14,430 nucleotides of DNA, taken from positions 1 to 14,430 of the forward strand of contig URWR01000024.1 in NCBI GenBank assembly GCA_900551595.1, in the 5' to 3' direction. The first letter of the stretch is position 1. Each line of letters starts with the position of its first letter. The notes under the pieces are model-generated. The model was given only the letters and a program-made list of their open reading frames with translations, searched no databases and was not told the DNA's origin. The translations under genes were made by a program, and so were the position numbers. Origin of the DNA: an uncultured Coriobacteriaceae bacterium. GTDB lineage: Bacteria > Actinomycetota > Coriobacteriia > Coriobacteriales > Atopobiaceae. Below are positions 6,539 through 13,372 of the stretch, piece after piece.

Positions 6539-7666
6539 GTGGCAACTACGATAGGAGCTGCTCTCGAACGCCTTTCGGGGCAACCTCGTGTGCGCGAGTT
6601 TCTTCTTGCGGCAGTTCGTGAAAACCATCTTTCACATGCATATCTCTTTACGGGAGCACCCGGCTCGGGACAACTTGAGACTGCACGAGCTTTAGCTCAG
6701 TGCATCGTATGTCCTCAAGGTGGAGATGGCACGTGCGATGAATGTATCCGCGTGGCGCATGGAACACACCCTGATGTGCATCTTATAGCTCCTGAAGGTA
6801 TAAGCAGCTATCTCGTAGAGCAAGTGCGCAATCTCATTGATGATGTTCAGCTGGCTCCTGTGCGCTCAACAGCTAAGGTTTATATTCTGGAACGTGCAGA
6901 ACTGCTGCGTGGGGCACCGGCAAACGCTTTGCTCAAAACGATCGAAGAGCCACCTCAAGGTGTGGTGTTTATTCTCATTGCTCGTTCAGTAGATGCTGTT
7001 TTACCGACCATTGCATCCCGTTGTCAATTAGTGCCATTTCGAGTTGTTCCTCCCGCATCCGCCGCAGCCAACCTTGAACAAACAACAGGGGCGAGTGGTA
7101 TGGAAGCACGCATTGCCCTTGCTGTTGCAGGAACACCTGAGCATGCTGCAGAATTTCTTGCTTCACCTGGCAGGCGAGAAGCACGTCGTCTTATGCTGCG
7201 GACAATTTCTGAATTGCCGCGTGATGATGGTTGGGACGTTCTATCGTCGGCACAGGAGCTCATTGCCGCTGTACGTGTGCCCGTCTCCGAGACGCGCGAA
7301 GCACTTTCAGCTATGGCTGAGCAGGACAGCGACTTTCTCTCTCCAAAAGCCATGAAGCGTATGGAAGATGCTCAAAAGTGTGAGCTTTCGGCGCGTGAAC
7401 GTTCAGGTATGATGGAACTTCTGGCAGCAGCAGAGAGTCTTTTGCGTGATGCGTTGGTTTATGCGGAAAACGCAGGAACAGAAAATGGCCCTGTTAATGC
7501 AGACGTGGCTGAGCTCGTTGCTCGTCTCTCAGTCAAACCCGGTCCCGTTGGACTTATTCATGCGCTTGATGTTATCAGGCGTGCCGCTGATGATGTGGCT
7601 CACAATGTTTCACCTCAGCTGGCTCTCGAAGCCATGCTCTTTTCTCTCAAGGAGGCCCTTGGATGA
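6539..7666 (+). CDS. holB: DNA polymerase III delta-prime subunit (clamp loader)
   Basis: 375 residues from GTG 6539, directly abutting the tmk stop (0 nt). It is an AAA+ clamp-loader subunit that helps load the beta sliding clamp. The N-terminus has HLSHAYLFTGAPGSGQLETA (30-49), a P-loop in which the usual Lys is Gln45, so ATP binding is probably lost. Delta-prime subunits are often inactive ATPases, so this is consistent with the role. A zinc-binding site is formed by C55, C58, C66 and C69. LERAELLRGAPANALLKTIE (117-136) covers the Walker B and sensor region, and SRCQ (160-163) is the conserved SRC motif. The C-terminal third is a less conserved helical collar. The last bases overlap the ricT start (ATGA), indicating translational coupling in the tmk-holB-ricT run. 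Confidence 0.92.
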   Translation: MATTIGAALERLSGQPRVREFLLAAVRENHLSHAYLFTGAPGSGQLETARALAQCIVCPQGGDGTCDECIRVAHGTHPDVHLIAPEGISSYLVEQVRNLIDDVQLAPVRSTAKVYILERAELLRGAPANALLKTIEEPPQGVVFILIARSVDAVLPTIASRCQLVPFRVVPPASAAANLEQTTGASGMEARIALAVAGTPEHAAEFLASPGRREARRLMLRTISELPRDDGWDVLSSAQELIAAVRVPVSETREALSAMAEQDSDFLSPKAMKRMEDAQKCELSARERSGMMELLAAAESLLRDALVYAENAGTENGPVNADVAELVARLSVKPGPVGLIHALDVIRRAADDVAHNVSPQLALEAMLFSLKEALG

Positions 7667-9189
7667 TCTCCGTTATCCCCGTAAAGTTTGCCTATGCAGT
7701 ACATGAGCTCTGGTTCGATCCAGGTGAAACCGGTGCTCAGGCTGCCGATCACGTTATTGTTTCCACAGAGCGTGGAACCGAAATAGGTTTAGTTACTCGC
7801 GATGCCTTTGAGGTAACACCTGAAGAGCTGGGCGATACGATAGAGGACGCTACACTCCAACCAGTTTTGCGCGTGGCTACAGCCGACGATCTTGCTTATG
7901 CCGAAGTGCTTGCTGAGAAGGGAACGGAGGCACTTCCAGTTTTCCGTCGCGCGGTTGAAAATCTTGAACTCGATATGAAGCCCGTGGGGGTCGAGTATCT
8001 TTTTGGTGGCGAAAAGGTAGTTTGCTATTTTGCTGCTGAAGATAGGATTGATTTCCGTCAGCTCGTGCGCGACCTTTCACATGAGCTGCATGAGCGTATT
8101 GATATGCGGCAGATTGGTGTTCGCGAAGAGGCGGCCATTGTGGGTGGCTATGCTCATTGTGGACAAGAGCTCTGCTGCGCACGTTTTGGTCGTCAATTTG
8201 AACCGGTTTCTATCCGTATGGCAAAAGAGCAGGATTTACCGCTCAACTCCAATAAAATATCGGGTGCATGTGGTCGCCTGATGTGTTGCTTGCGCTATGA
8301 ATTTGAGGCATATCGAGACTTTAAGAGTCGTGCACCCAAAAAGAATGCGGTTATCGATACGCCGCTTGGCAAAGCAAAGATTGTTGAATACGACACGCCG
8401 AAAGAACAGCTTTGTCTGCGTTTAGAAAGTGGAAAGCAAGTACGCGTTCCTCTTGCAGAAATGGAAGCTTCTGAGGCTGCGCATAAGAAGTCGGAAGAAC
8501 TTGGATGTCCTTGTCGTCCCGATACCGTACTTCGCTCCACATTAGAAAAGATTAACTCGCCACAAATTCAGATGGCCTTAGCAGAGCTCGATAGGAAAAA
8601 CGGTCTTACTCCGGCTGAGGTATTTGATGTGGACGACCTCTTTGTCAATCCAGTATGCAGGCAGCAAGTGGTGGAAGAGCCGTCCCGATCTGCTGCAACA
8701 ACTGAGAAAAAGACCAAGTCTTCCAATAAAACTTCTGCTAAAACTAACGCCCCACAAGAAGAGCAGGGAAAGGCTAAGCCAACGCGCAGACGGCGTGTGC
8801 GCAAGAGCTCCCAGGCTCAACCTGCACAGCAGCAACAAGAACGCCGTTCTTCAGAAAATGCTGCCGCTCAGGCTGCATCTGCACCAACGCGTCGCAGACG
8901 TCACCATCGGGTAGCGGCTTCTGAAAAGCAGCAATCTGCAAGTCCTTCGGCAGGTACAAGAACGCGCCACACGCGTCGTCCTGGTGATAAGGGCGGTGCA
9001 CAGGCTCGTCAGCCTCAGGCAAATACCAAACGTCAGGCACGCCAAGATAATCAGGAGCGTCGTTCTCTGCGATCGCGCAACAACGAGGCGGGAGAAACAA
9101 CGCCGCGTCGCAGGCGTCACCACCGCGGTGGGCGTGGCCGTGGACATAGCGAAGGCAATGCTTCTTCGCGTGGCAACAGCTCAAACTAA
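7663..9189 (+). CDS. ricT: PSP1-domain protein, RicT (YaaT) family, with long Arg/Gln/His-rich tail
   Basis: 508 residues from ATG 7663, with AAGGAGG (7649-7655) 7 nt upstream and a 4-nt overlap with holB. In Bacillus subtilis, RicT (YaaT) joins RicA and RicF in an Fe-S complex that steers RNase Y mRNA processing; this role is carried over by homology only. The conserved cysteine cluster is visible: GGYAHCGQELCCARFG (161-176) with C166, C171 and C172, and NKISGACGRLMCCLRYE (197-213) with C203, C208 and C209. FEPVSIRMAKEQDLPLN (179-195) lies between them. The PSP1 core ends near 300. From about 340 the protein is low-complexity, with RRRRVRK (375-381) and two copies of RRRRHHR (410-416, 482-488), then an RGRGHSEG end. 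The tail is about 170 residues longer than I expect for RicT and probably binds nucleic acid. The order holB-ricT matches Firmicutes (holB-yaaT). Confidence 0.85.
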   Translation: MISVIPVKFAYAVHELWFDPGETGAQAADHVIVSTERGTEIGLVTRDAFEVTPEELGDTIEDATLQPVLRVATADDLAYAEVLAEKGTEALPVFRRAVENLELDMKPVGVEYLFGGEKVVCYFAAEDRIDFRQLVRDLSHELHERIDMRQIGVREEAAIVGGYAHCGQELCCARFGRQFEPVSIRMAKEQDLPLNSNKISGACGRLMCCLRYEFEAYRDFKSRAPKKNAVIDTPLGKAKIVEYDTPKEQLCLRLESGKQVRVPLAEMEASEAAHKKSEELGCPCRPDTVLRSTLEKINSPQIQMALAELDRKNGLTPAEVFDVDDLFVNPVCRQQVVEEPSRSAATTEKKTKSSNKTSAKTNAPQEEQGKAKPTRRRRVRKSSQAQPAQQQQERRSSENAAAQAASAPTRRRRHHRVAASEKQQSASPSAGTRTRHTRRPGDKGGAQARQPQANTKRQARQDNQERRSLRSRNNEAGETTPRRRRHHRGGRGRGHSEGNASSRGNSSN

Positions 9190-9194
9190 CGAAC

Positions 9195-9647
9195 TTACAT
9201 GCCTAACTCAGCGCTATCGAGCCAAATCGTGAACGGCCCATCATTTATGAGGGAAACGCTCATGTTTGCTCCAAATGAACCGCGGCCTACGGTAAAGCCG
9301 TCTTGTTCGGCTGCTTCACAAAAATGCTCGTAAAGCATGTTGGCTAGTTCTGGTTGGGCAGCATCGATAAAAGAGGGACGATTTCCCTTCCTACAATTTG
9401 CATAGAGGGTGAATTGGCTTACAACGAGCAGTTCACCTTCAACATTTGCGAGTGATAAATTCGTTTTGCCTTGATCATCCTCAAAAATGCGCAGGTTACG
9501 AATTTTGTGCCAGAAACGTTGTACGACCTCATCGGTGTCATGAGGTCCTATGCCAAGTAAGATGAGTAAACCGTGCTGACACGAACCTATCACTTGCTGA
9601 TCTACAGAAACCTGCGCTTCTTTAACCCGTTGTATGACAGCTCGCAT
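9195..9647 (-). CDS. dtd: D-aminoacyl-tRNA deacylase
   Basis: 150 residues on the minus strand, starting at ATG 9645-9647 with AGAGGAG (9653-9659) 5 nt upstream. A longer open frame reaching 9794 is rejected because the 5' extension has no family resemblance. The enzyme hydrolyses D-amino acids and misacylated glycine from tRNA, protecting translation. Motifs: the [16 protein letters not shown] start (1-16), [17 protein letters not shown] (77-93), which is the catalytic SQFTL stretch, and [11 protein letters not shown] (136-146), whose Gly137-Pro138 is the cross-subunit Gly-cisPro element of this homodimeric family. Length is typical (about 145-150). It is convergent with ricT, with only 5 nt between the stop codons, and divergent from the ROK kinase. 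Confidence 0.95.
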   Translation of the reverse strand: MRAVIQRVKEAQVSVDQQVIGSCQHGLLILLGIGPHDTDEVVQRFWHKIRNLRIFEDDQGKTNLSLANVEGELLVVSQFTLYANCRKGNRPSFIDAAQPELANMLYEHFCEAAEQDGFTVGRGSFGANMSVSLINDGPFTIWLDSAELGM

Positions 9648-9697
9648 AGGCGCTCCTCTGTGAAAGTTGATAACGATAAAAGAGTGTATCCGCTCGT

Positions 9698-9728
9698 TTG
9701 TGGTACTGCTCGTGGCATGGTAATTATC
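9698..9728. promoter_or_regulatory. Divergent dtd / ROK kinase intergenic region with weak overlapping -10 candidates
   Basis: The 125-bp region 9648-9772 must hold the starts of both dtd (minus) and the ROK-nagA pair (plus). On the plus strand TTGTGG (9698-9703) and AATTAT (9722-9727) are 18 nt apart. On the minus strand GATAAT (complement of 9723-9728) is a 5/6 match to a -10 box but lacks a good -35. The two candidate -10 elements occupy the same bases, so the two promoters might exclude each other. Neither match is strong. Confidence 0.22.
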
Positions 9729-9772
9729 TTGCGAGATACTGACGAAAAATAGTTCATGCGCAAGGAGGATGT

Positions 9773-10747
9773 ATGGATAATCAGCCGACTGCAATAGATT
9801 CAGGTCATGAACTTTTGTTGGGTATTGATGTGGGAGGCACGTCCGTTAAAGCGGGTCTTTTCACAACGGAGGGAAAACTTTTAGGAGAGGCGTCGGTTCC
9901 GACGCCAGCGCTTATCACTGAAGAAGCATATGCGGTGGTAACTACCTGTTTGGATGAACTTGTCCAACAACATGGCGATGGAAATAACGTCATAGGTATC
10001 GGACTTGATATTCCAGGTCCCATTGGCGAGGACGGACTTCCGGGATTTATTCCAAATGCTCAGATTGATCTGCTTGGTCTTGAAGCAGCAATCATGCGCT
10101 CGTATCCACATGCCATATTAGCCGCGCTGAACGATGCAAATGCCGCTGCTCTGGGAGAGCTCTGGCGGGGCGCTGCGCAGGGCGAGCGGAGTGTTGTGTT
10201 TGTAACACTTGGCACTGGTGTTGGCGGAGGCATCGTATGTGATGGCAAGTTGGTTGCTGGCAAGAATGGATGTGCGGGAGAGATAGGCCATCTTACGGTC
10301 AATCCTCATGAAAGTCGCGTGTGTGGATGCGGGCGAAAAGGATGTTTGGAGCAATACGCTTCGGCAACCGGTGTGGTGTATTCCTATAAAGCGGCATGTG
10401 CTCGTTTAGGCATAAATCCCTGCTCTTTAACGGGCCTCAGTGATTCTCGATCGGTGTTTGAGGCTTTTGAAGCTGGCGATAAAGCTGCTGCCGAAGCAAT
10501 TCGTATCATGTGTTCCAGTCTCGCTTTCGCTCTTTCCTGTGTTGCTGCTACCGTGAATCCGGGCGCCTTTGTCATAGGAGGTGGCATGGGCGAGGCATTC
10601 GATATTTTTTCGGAAGAGCTTATTGCCCGTTATCGTGAGCAATGCTTAAGTCCTGTAACGGAAACACGTTTTGAACGTGCAAGCCTGGGAAATAAAGCTG
10701 GAATGTATGGAAGTGCTTATCAAGCACTTATGTTGGCGAGGTCGTAA
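9773..10747 (+). CDS. ROK-family sugar kinase (glucokinase or amino-sugar kinase)
   Basis: 324 residues from ATG 9773, preceded by AAGGAGG (9762-9768). A cytosolic kinase of the ROK family using ATP to phosphorylate a hexose. The phosphate-binding motif is [16 protein letters not shown] (15-30), and the catalytic Asp121 lies in [11 protein letters not shown] (119-129). The adenosine-binding stretch is [13 protein letters not shown] (143-155). The sugar-binding EIGH (170-173) contains Glu170 and His173. The structural zinc motif [11 protein letters not shown] (184-194) supplies C184, C186 and C191, with His173 as the fourth ligand. No DNA-binding N-terminus is present, so it is a kinase rather than a NagC/XylR-type repressor. 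nagA starts 4 nt downstream, which favours GlcNAc or a related amino sugar as the physiological substrate, but glucokinase activity cannot be excluded from sequence. Confidence 0.88.
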   Translation: MDNQPTAIDSGHELLLGIDVGGTSVKAGLFTTEGKLLGEASVPTPALITEEAYAVVTTCLDELVQQHGDGNNVIGIGLDIPGPIGEDGLPGFIPNAQIDLLGLEAAIMRSYPHAILAALNDANAAALGELWRGAAQGERSVVFVTLGTGVGGGIVCDGKLVAGKNGCAGEIGHLTVNPHESRVCGCGRKGCLEQYASATGVVYSYKAACARLGINPCSLTGLSDSRSVFEAFEAGDKAAAEAIRIMCSSLAFALSCVAATVNPGAFVIGGGMGEAFDIFSEELIARYREQCLSPVTETRFERASLGNKAGMYGSAYQALMLARS

Positions 10748-10751
10748 GCAT

Positions 10752-11927
10752 ATGAACTCTTTTGCTGTTCATGCCCATACGTTTGTACTGCCTGGATCGT
10801 TAGCTGGCCCAGGGTATTTAAGCGTAGTAGATGGCACTATTGGTAGTTGGTCTCCCACCCCTCCTCAAGGTTTTGAAATCGTAGAACAGCCTGATGCATG
10901 GGTTGCTCCTGGGTATGTAGATATTCATATACATGGGTTTTCGGGCCATGATGTGATGGACTGCGATGCTGAGGGAGTGCTTATTGCAGCACAGAAGTTA
11001 CTGCAAGCAGGTACCACCTCCTGGACGCCCACAACACTTACGCAGCCTCAAGATGAGATAGAGCAGGCATGTAAGTGTGTTGCTCAGGCAAAAAAGAAGC
11101 AAGCCGAATCGGGATATAGCTCACGCATACAGGGCATTTTTCTTGAGGGACCTTTCTTTGTTGCTGATCGAGCAGGCGCGCAGAATCCACGAAATATGCT
11201 CGACCCTGATATAGCTTTAATCAATCGTTGGCAGCAGGCATCCGATGGTCTTATCACGAGATGTTCTTTAGCTCCAGAGCGTTGTGGTTCCGAAACATTC
11301 TGTGCCCAGGCAACAGAAATGGGTGTTGTCTGCTCTTTGGGTCACTCCAATGCGACCTATGAGCAAGGATTGGCTGCTGTGGCGGCAGGGGCTCGTGTTT
11401 TTGTACACACCTACAATGCAATGAGTGGACTTCTTCACCGTTCTCCAGGTTTAGTGGGGTGTGCTATGGCTACACCCACCACTACAGCAGAGCTTATTTG
11501 TGATGGCTTGCATGTGGCACCAGGTGCCGTAGCTGCGCTTGTTGCAGCAAAGGGTTGGGAGCATGTGGCGCTTGTTTCCGACTGTTTGCGCTGTGGTGGT
11601 ATGCCTGAGGGCGACTATATGTTGGGTGATTTTCCCATTCGTGTTACTGGAGGAGTCGCACGTCTTATCCAAGAAGATGGAACTCTTGGAAATATAGCTG
11701 GCTCTACGCTTACTCTTGCCCGTGCTGTACAGAATGTTGTTGCTTGGGGAGTGGCATCACCAGAGCAAGCTATCCGCATGGCATCTGAGGTGCCTGCTCG
11801 TGCTGCTGGAATAGAAAAAAGCTGCGGCAGCTTGTGTACAGGGATGCCAGCAGATTTTAATATTTTGGCTCCTGACCTTACTGTGCGTTCTACGTATCTT
11901 GCGGGTCGTCTTGTGACAGAGCAATAA
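10752..11927 (+). CDS. nagA: N-acetylglucosamine-6-phosphate deacetylase
   Basis: 391 residues from ATG 10752, 4 nt after the ROK kinase stop. A longer in-frame start at 10671 lies inside the kinase gene and is rejected. The enzyme hydrolyses GlcNAc-6-P to GlcN-6-P and acetate in amino-sugar catabolism and peptidoglycan recycling. It is an amidohydrolase barrel: APGYVDIHIHGFSGHD (52-67) with His59 and His61, metal ligand Glu132 in LEGPFF, His198 in LGHSN, His219 in FVHTYNAMSG, His254 in DGLHV and the catalytic Asp277 in VSDC. The conserved GNIAGSTLTLARAV stretch (313-326) and the C-terminal GMPADFNIL (364-372) complete the family pattern. Length is usual (about 380-395). No nagB (GlcN-6-P deaminase) is visible here. 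The mRNA end is not marked by a clear terminator. Confidence 0.94.
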   Translation: MNSFAVHAHTFVLPGSLAGPGYLSVVDGTIGSWSPTPPQGFEIVEQPDAWVAPGYVDIHIHGFSGHDVMDCDAEGVLIAAQKLLQAGTTSWTPTTLTQPQDEIEQACKCVAQAKKKQAESGYSSRIQGIFLEGPFFVADRAGAQNPRNMLDPDIALINRWQQASDGLITRCSLAPERCGSETFCAQATEMGVVCSLGHSNATYEQGLAAVAAGARVFVHTYNAMSGLLHRSPGLVGCAMATPTTTAELICDGLHVAPGAVAALVAAKGWEHVALVSDCLRCGGMPEGDYMLGDFPIRVTGGVARLIQEDGTLGNIAGSTLTLARAVQNVVAWGVASPEQAIRMASEVPARAAGIEKSCGSLCTGMPADFNILAPDLTVRSTYLAGRLVTEQ

Positions 11928-11943
11928 GGACTTCAATACCTGT

Positions 11944-11971
11944 TTCGCCAACGAAGGGTATGTGCTATCCT
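11944..11971 (+). promoter_or_regulatory. Candidate extended -10 promoter for the pheST T-box leader
   Basis: TGCTATCCT at 11963-11971 is an extended -10 element (TG, one base, then TATCCT). The -35 candidate TTCGCC (11944-11949) is poor but 16 nt away. A start near 11978 would place the first nucleotides just before stem I of the T-box leader, as expected. Confidence 0.45.
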
Positions 11972-11979
11972 TGCCCGAA

Positions 11980-12260
11980 GGCAATGACGGAGAGGTTGAG
12001 ACGTCGCGTTACCAGCGGACAGAGATGGGAGTCACCGGCTGAGAGCTCCCTCCAAGGTAGATGTCTTGAGTTCACTCTATCAGCTGCGACTTGAACAGAT
12101 ACCTCTATAGCGGGTGTGTCTCAGTAGGGAAGCCGTCGCTCCACGAAACGGAGATAAAGAGTGGATGTGCGCAACTCATAATGCGTTACATCAACCGAGG
12201 TGGTACCGCGGATCAATCCGTCCTTGGACAGCAGCATGGCTGTGCAAGGACGGTTTTTTT
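11980..12260 (+). promoter_or_regulatory. T-box riboswitch leader responding to tRNA-Phe, upstream of pheS
   Basis: The leader senses uncharged tRNA. Stem I is bounded by GAGGT (11992-11996) with ACCTC (12101-12105), then GTCGC (12003-12007) with GCGAC (12086-12090); the TTGAGA and TTGAACAGA flanks look like a K-turn. An apical helix pairs GGGAG (12027-12031) with CTCCC (12046-12050). The specifier loop reads GAG-TTC-ACTC with codon UUC at 12071-12073, the Phe codon, matching the gene downstream. Stem III pairs GATGTGCGCA (12164-12173) with TGCGT-ACATC (12182-12192, one bulge). The T-box core CGAGGTGGTACCGCG (12196-12210) holds TGGT (12201-12204), complementary to an ACCA tRNA 3' end. GAGG (12197-12200) can pair with CCTT (12222-12225 region), excluding the terminator. 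With tRNA bound, transcription should read through into pheST. The limits of the leader RNA are inferred. Confidence 0.93.
12218..12260 (+). terminator. T-box-regulated Rho-independent terminator
   Basis: CCGTCCTTG (12218-12226) pairs perfectly with CAAGGACGG (12245-12253). After a single G-G mismatch an inner helix pairs ACAGC (12228-12232) with GCTGT (12239-12243) around an AGCATG loop. Seven T residues (12254-12260) follow directly. The 5' arm overlaps the 3' strand of the antiterminator, which is the expected switch. Confidence 0.95.
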
Positions 12261-12279
12261 ATCGAGAAGGGATGACACA

Positions 12280-13359
12280 ATGTCGATGTCCGACGACCTC
12301 AGGACCATTGAGGCCCAAGTGACAGAAGGGCTTGCTGCCGCTACTGATCTGGATGCGCTTGAGGCTCTTCGTGTTTCCGTGCTTGGCAGGAAGGGCAAGC
12401 TGACCGCAATTATGCACTCCATGGGTAAGCTGACTCCGGAGGAGCGCCCGGCTATGGGCAAGCTTGCCAATGAAGTTCGTACTCGCGTGGAAGCGAGCAT
12501 CAATGCTCGTCGTGAAGAGCTCGCAGCAGAGCTTATGGAAAAGCGCATGGCAGCGGATGCTTGCGACGTCACACTTCCGGGCAGGCGTTTCTCACCTGGT
12601 ACGCAGCATCTTATCAATCAGATTCGTGAGGAAATCGAAGATATCTTCTGCGGTTTGGGATATACCGTTGAAGACGGACCGTATGTAGAGACTACGTGGT
12701 ACAACTTCACCGCACTGAATGCTCCTGAGGATCACCCGAGCCGTTCTGCTAAAGATACGTTCTATGTTGTTGACAATGCACCTGGTAGCGTGGCACACGC
12801 AGAAGAGACCAACGTCCAGGGCGAGTCAGATATTTTGCTGCGCACACAAACGTCAGGCGTGCAAGTGCATGTTATGGAGCAGAAGAAGCCTCCTATTTAT
12901 ATGATCTGCCCGGGCACGGTATTTCGTCCCGATACCGCGGATGCCAACCACCTGCCGCAATTCACACAAGTCGAAGGTCTTGTTGTAGATGAGGGCATTA
13001 CGTTCGGCGATCTCAAAGGTACGCTCGATTATTTCTGCCGTGAGATTTTTGGACGTGACCGTGCGACACGCTATCGTCCTCACTTCTTCCCATTTACTGA
13101 GCCCTCTTGTGAGGTCGATGTTTCTTGTGGTGTTTGCGGTGGTAAGGGTTGCCGCTTCTGCAAAAACACTGGCTGGCTTGAGATTTTGGGTGCCGGAATG
13201 GTAGACCCCAACGTATTTGAGTACTGCGGGATTGACCCCGAGAAGTACACCGGGTTTGCCTTTGGCATTGGTGTTGAGCGCGTGGCTGCGCTTCGTTATG
13301 ACTTACCCGACCTCCGCATGCTCATGACTGGTGACATGCGTTTCCTTAAACAGTTCTAA
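12280..13359 (+). CDS. pheS: Phenylalanine-tRNA ligase alpha subunit
   Basis: 359 residues from ATG 12280, 8 nt after AGAAGG. The open frame continues upstream through the T-box leader, but those codons are RNA structure, not protein. PheS carries the catalytic core of the alpha2-beta2 enzyme that joins Phe to tRNA-Phe. The N-terminal coiled coil covers about 1-95. Class II elements are motif 1 region (GYTVEDGPYVETTWYNF, 127-143), motif 2 FRPDTADANHLPQFTQVEG (215-233) and motif 3 FAFGIGVERVAALRY (326-340). HFFPFTEPS (268-276) lines the Phe pocket. A four-cysteine insertion CGVCGGKGCRFC (283-294) looks like a zinc knuckle, also seen in some other bacterial PheS proteins. pheT follows 13 nt later, with its own AAGGAG. 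Confidence 0.97.
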   Translation: MSMSDDLRTIEAQVTEGLAAATDLDALEALRVSVLGRKGKLTAIMHSMGKLTPEERPAMGKLANEVRTRVEASINARREELAAELMEKRMAADACDVTLPGRRFSPGTQHLINQIREEIEDIFCGLGYTVEDGPYVETTWYNFTALNAPEDHPSRSAKDTFYVVDNAPGSVAHAEETNVQGESDILLRTQTSGVQVHVMEQKKPPIYMICPGTVFRPDTADANHLPQFTQVEGLVVDEGITFGDLKGTLDYFCREIFGRDRATRYRPHFFPFTEPSCEVDVSCGVCGGKGCRFCKNTGWLEILGAGMVDPNVFEYCGIDPEKYTGFAFGIGVERVAALRYDLPDLRMLMTGDMRFLKQF

Positions 13360-13372
13360 GAAGGAGAAGAAC

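Noticed and set aside
8887..9126. Two similar DNA stretches CGTCGCAG(A/G)CGTCACCA as a DNA repeat or mobile element
   Set aside because: They encode the repeated RRRRHHR motif in one reading frame of ricT and are explained by protein repetition.
8774..9184. 136-codon minus-strand open frame, rich in His, Asp and Cys, opposite the ricT tail
   Set aside because: It mirrors the low-complexity arginine codons of ricT, has no family motifs and no ribosome binding site of note.
9648..9794. Extension of dtd upstream by 49 codons on the minus strand
   Set aside because: Residues do not resemble Dtd, and the MRAVIQRV start at 9647 has a good ribosome binding site and gives the family length.
10671..10751. 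Upstream start for nagA inside the ROK kinase gene
   Set aside because: The 27 extra residues overlap the kinase reading frame and lack similarity to NagA; ATG 10752 fits the family length.
12091..12279. Open frame extending pheS upstream through 63 extra codons
   Set aside because: The region is the T-box RNA and terminator; family PheS proteins start near 12280, which has its own ribosome binding site.
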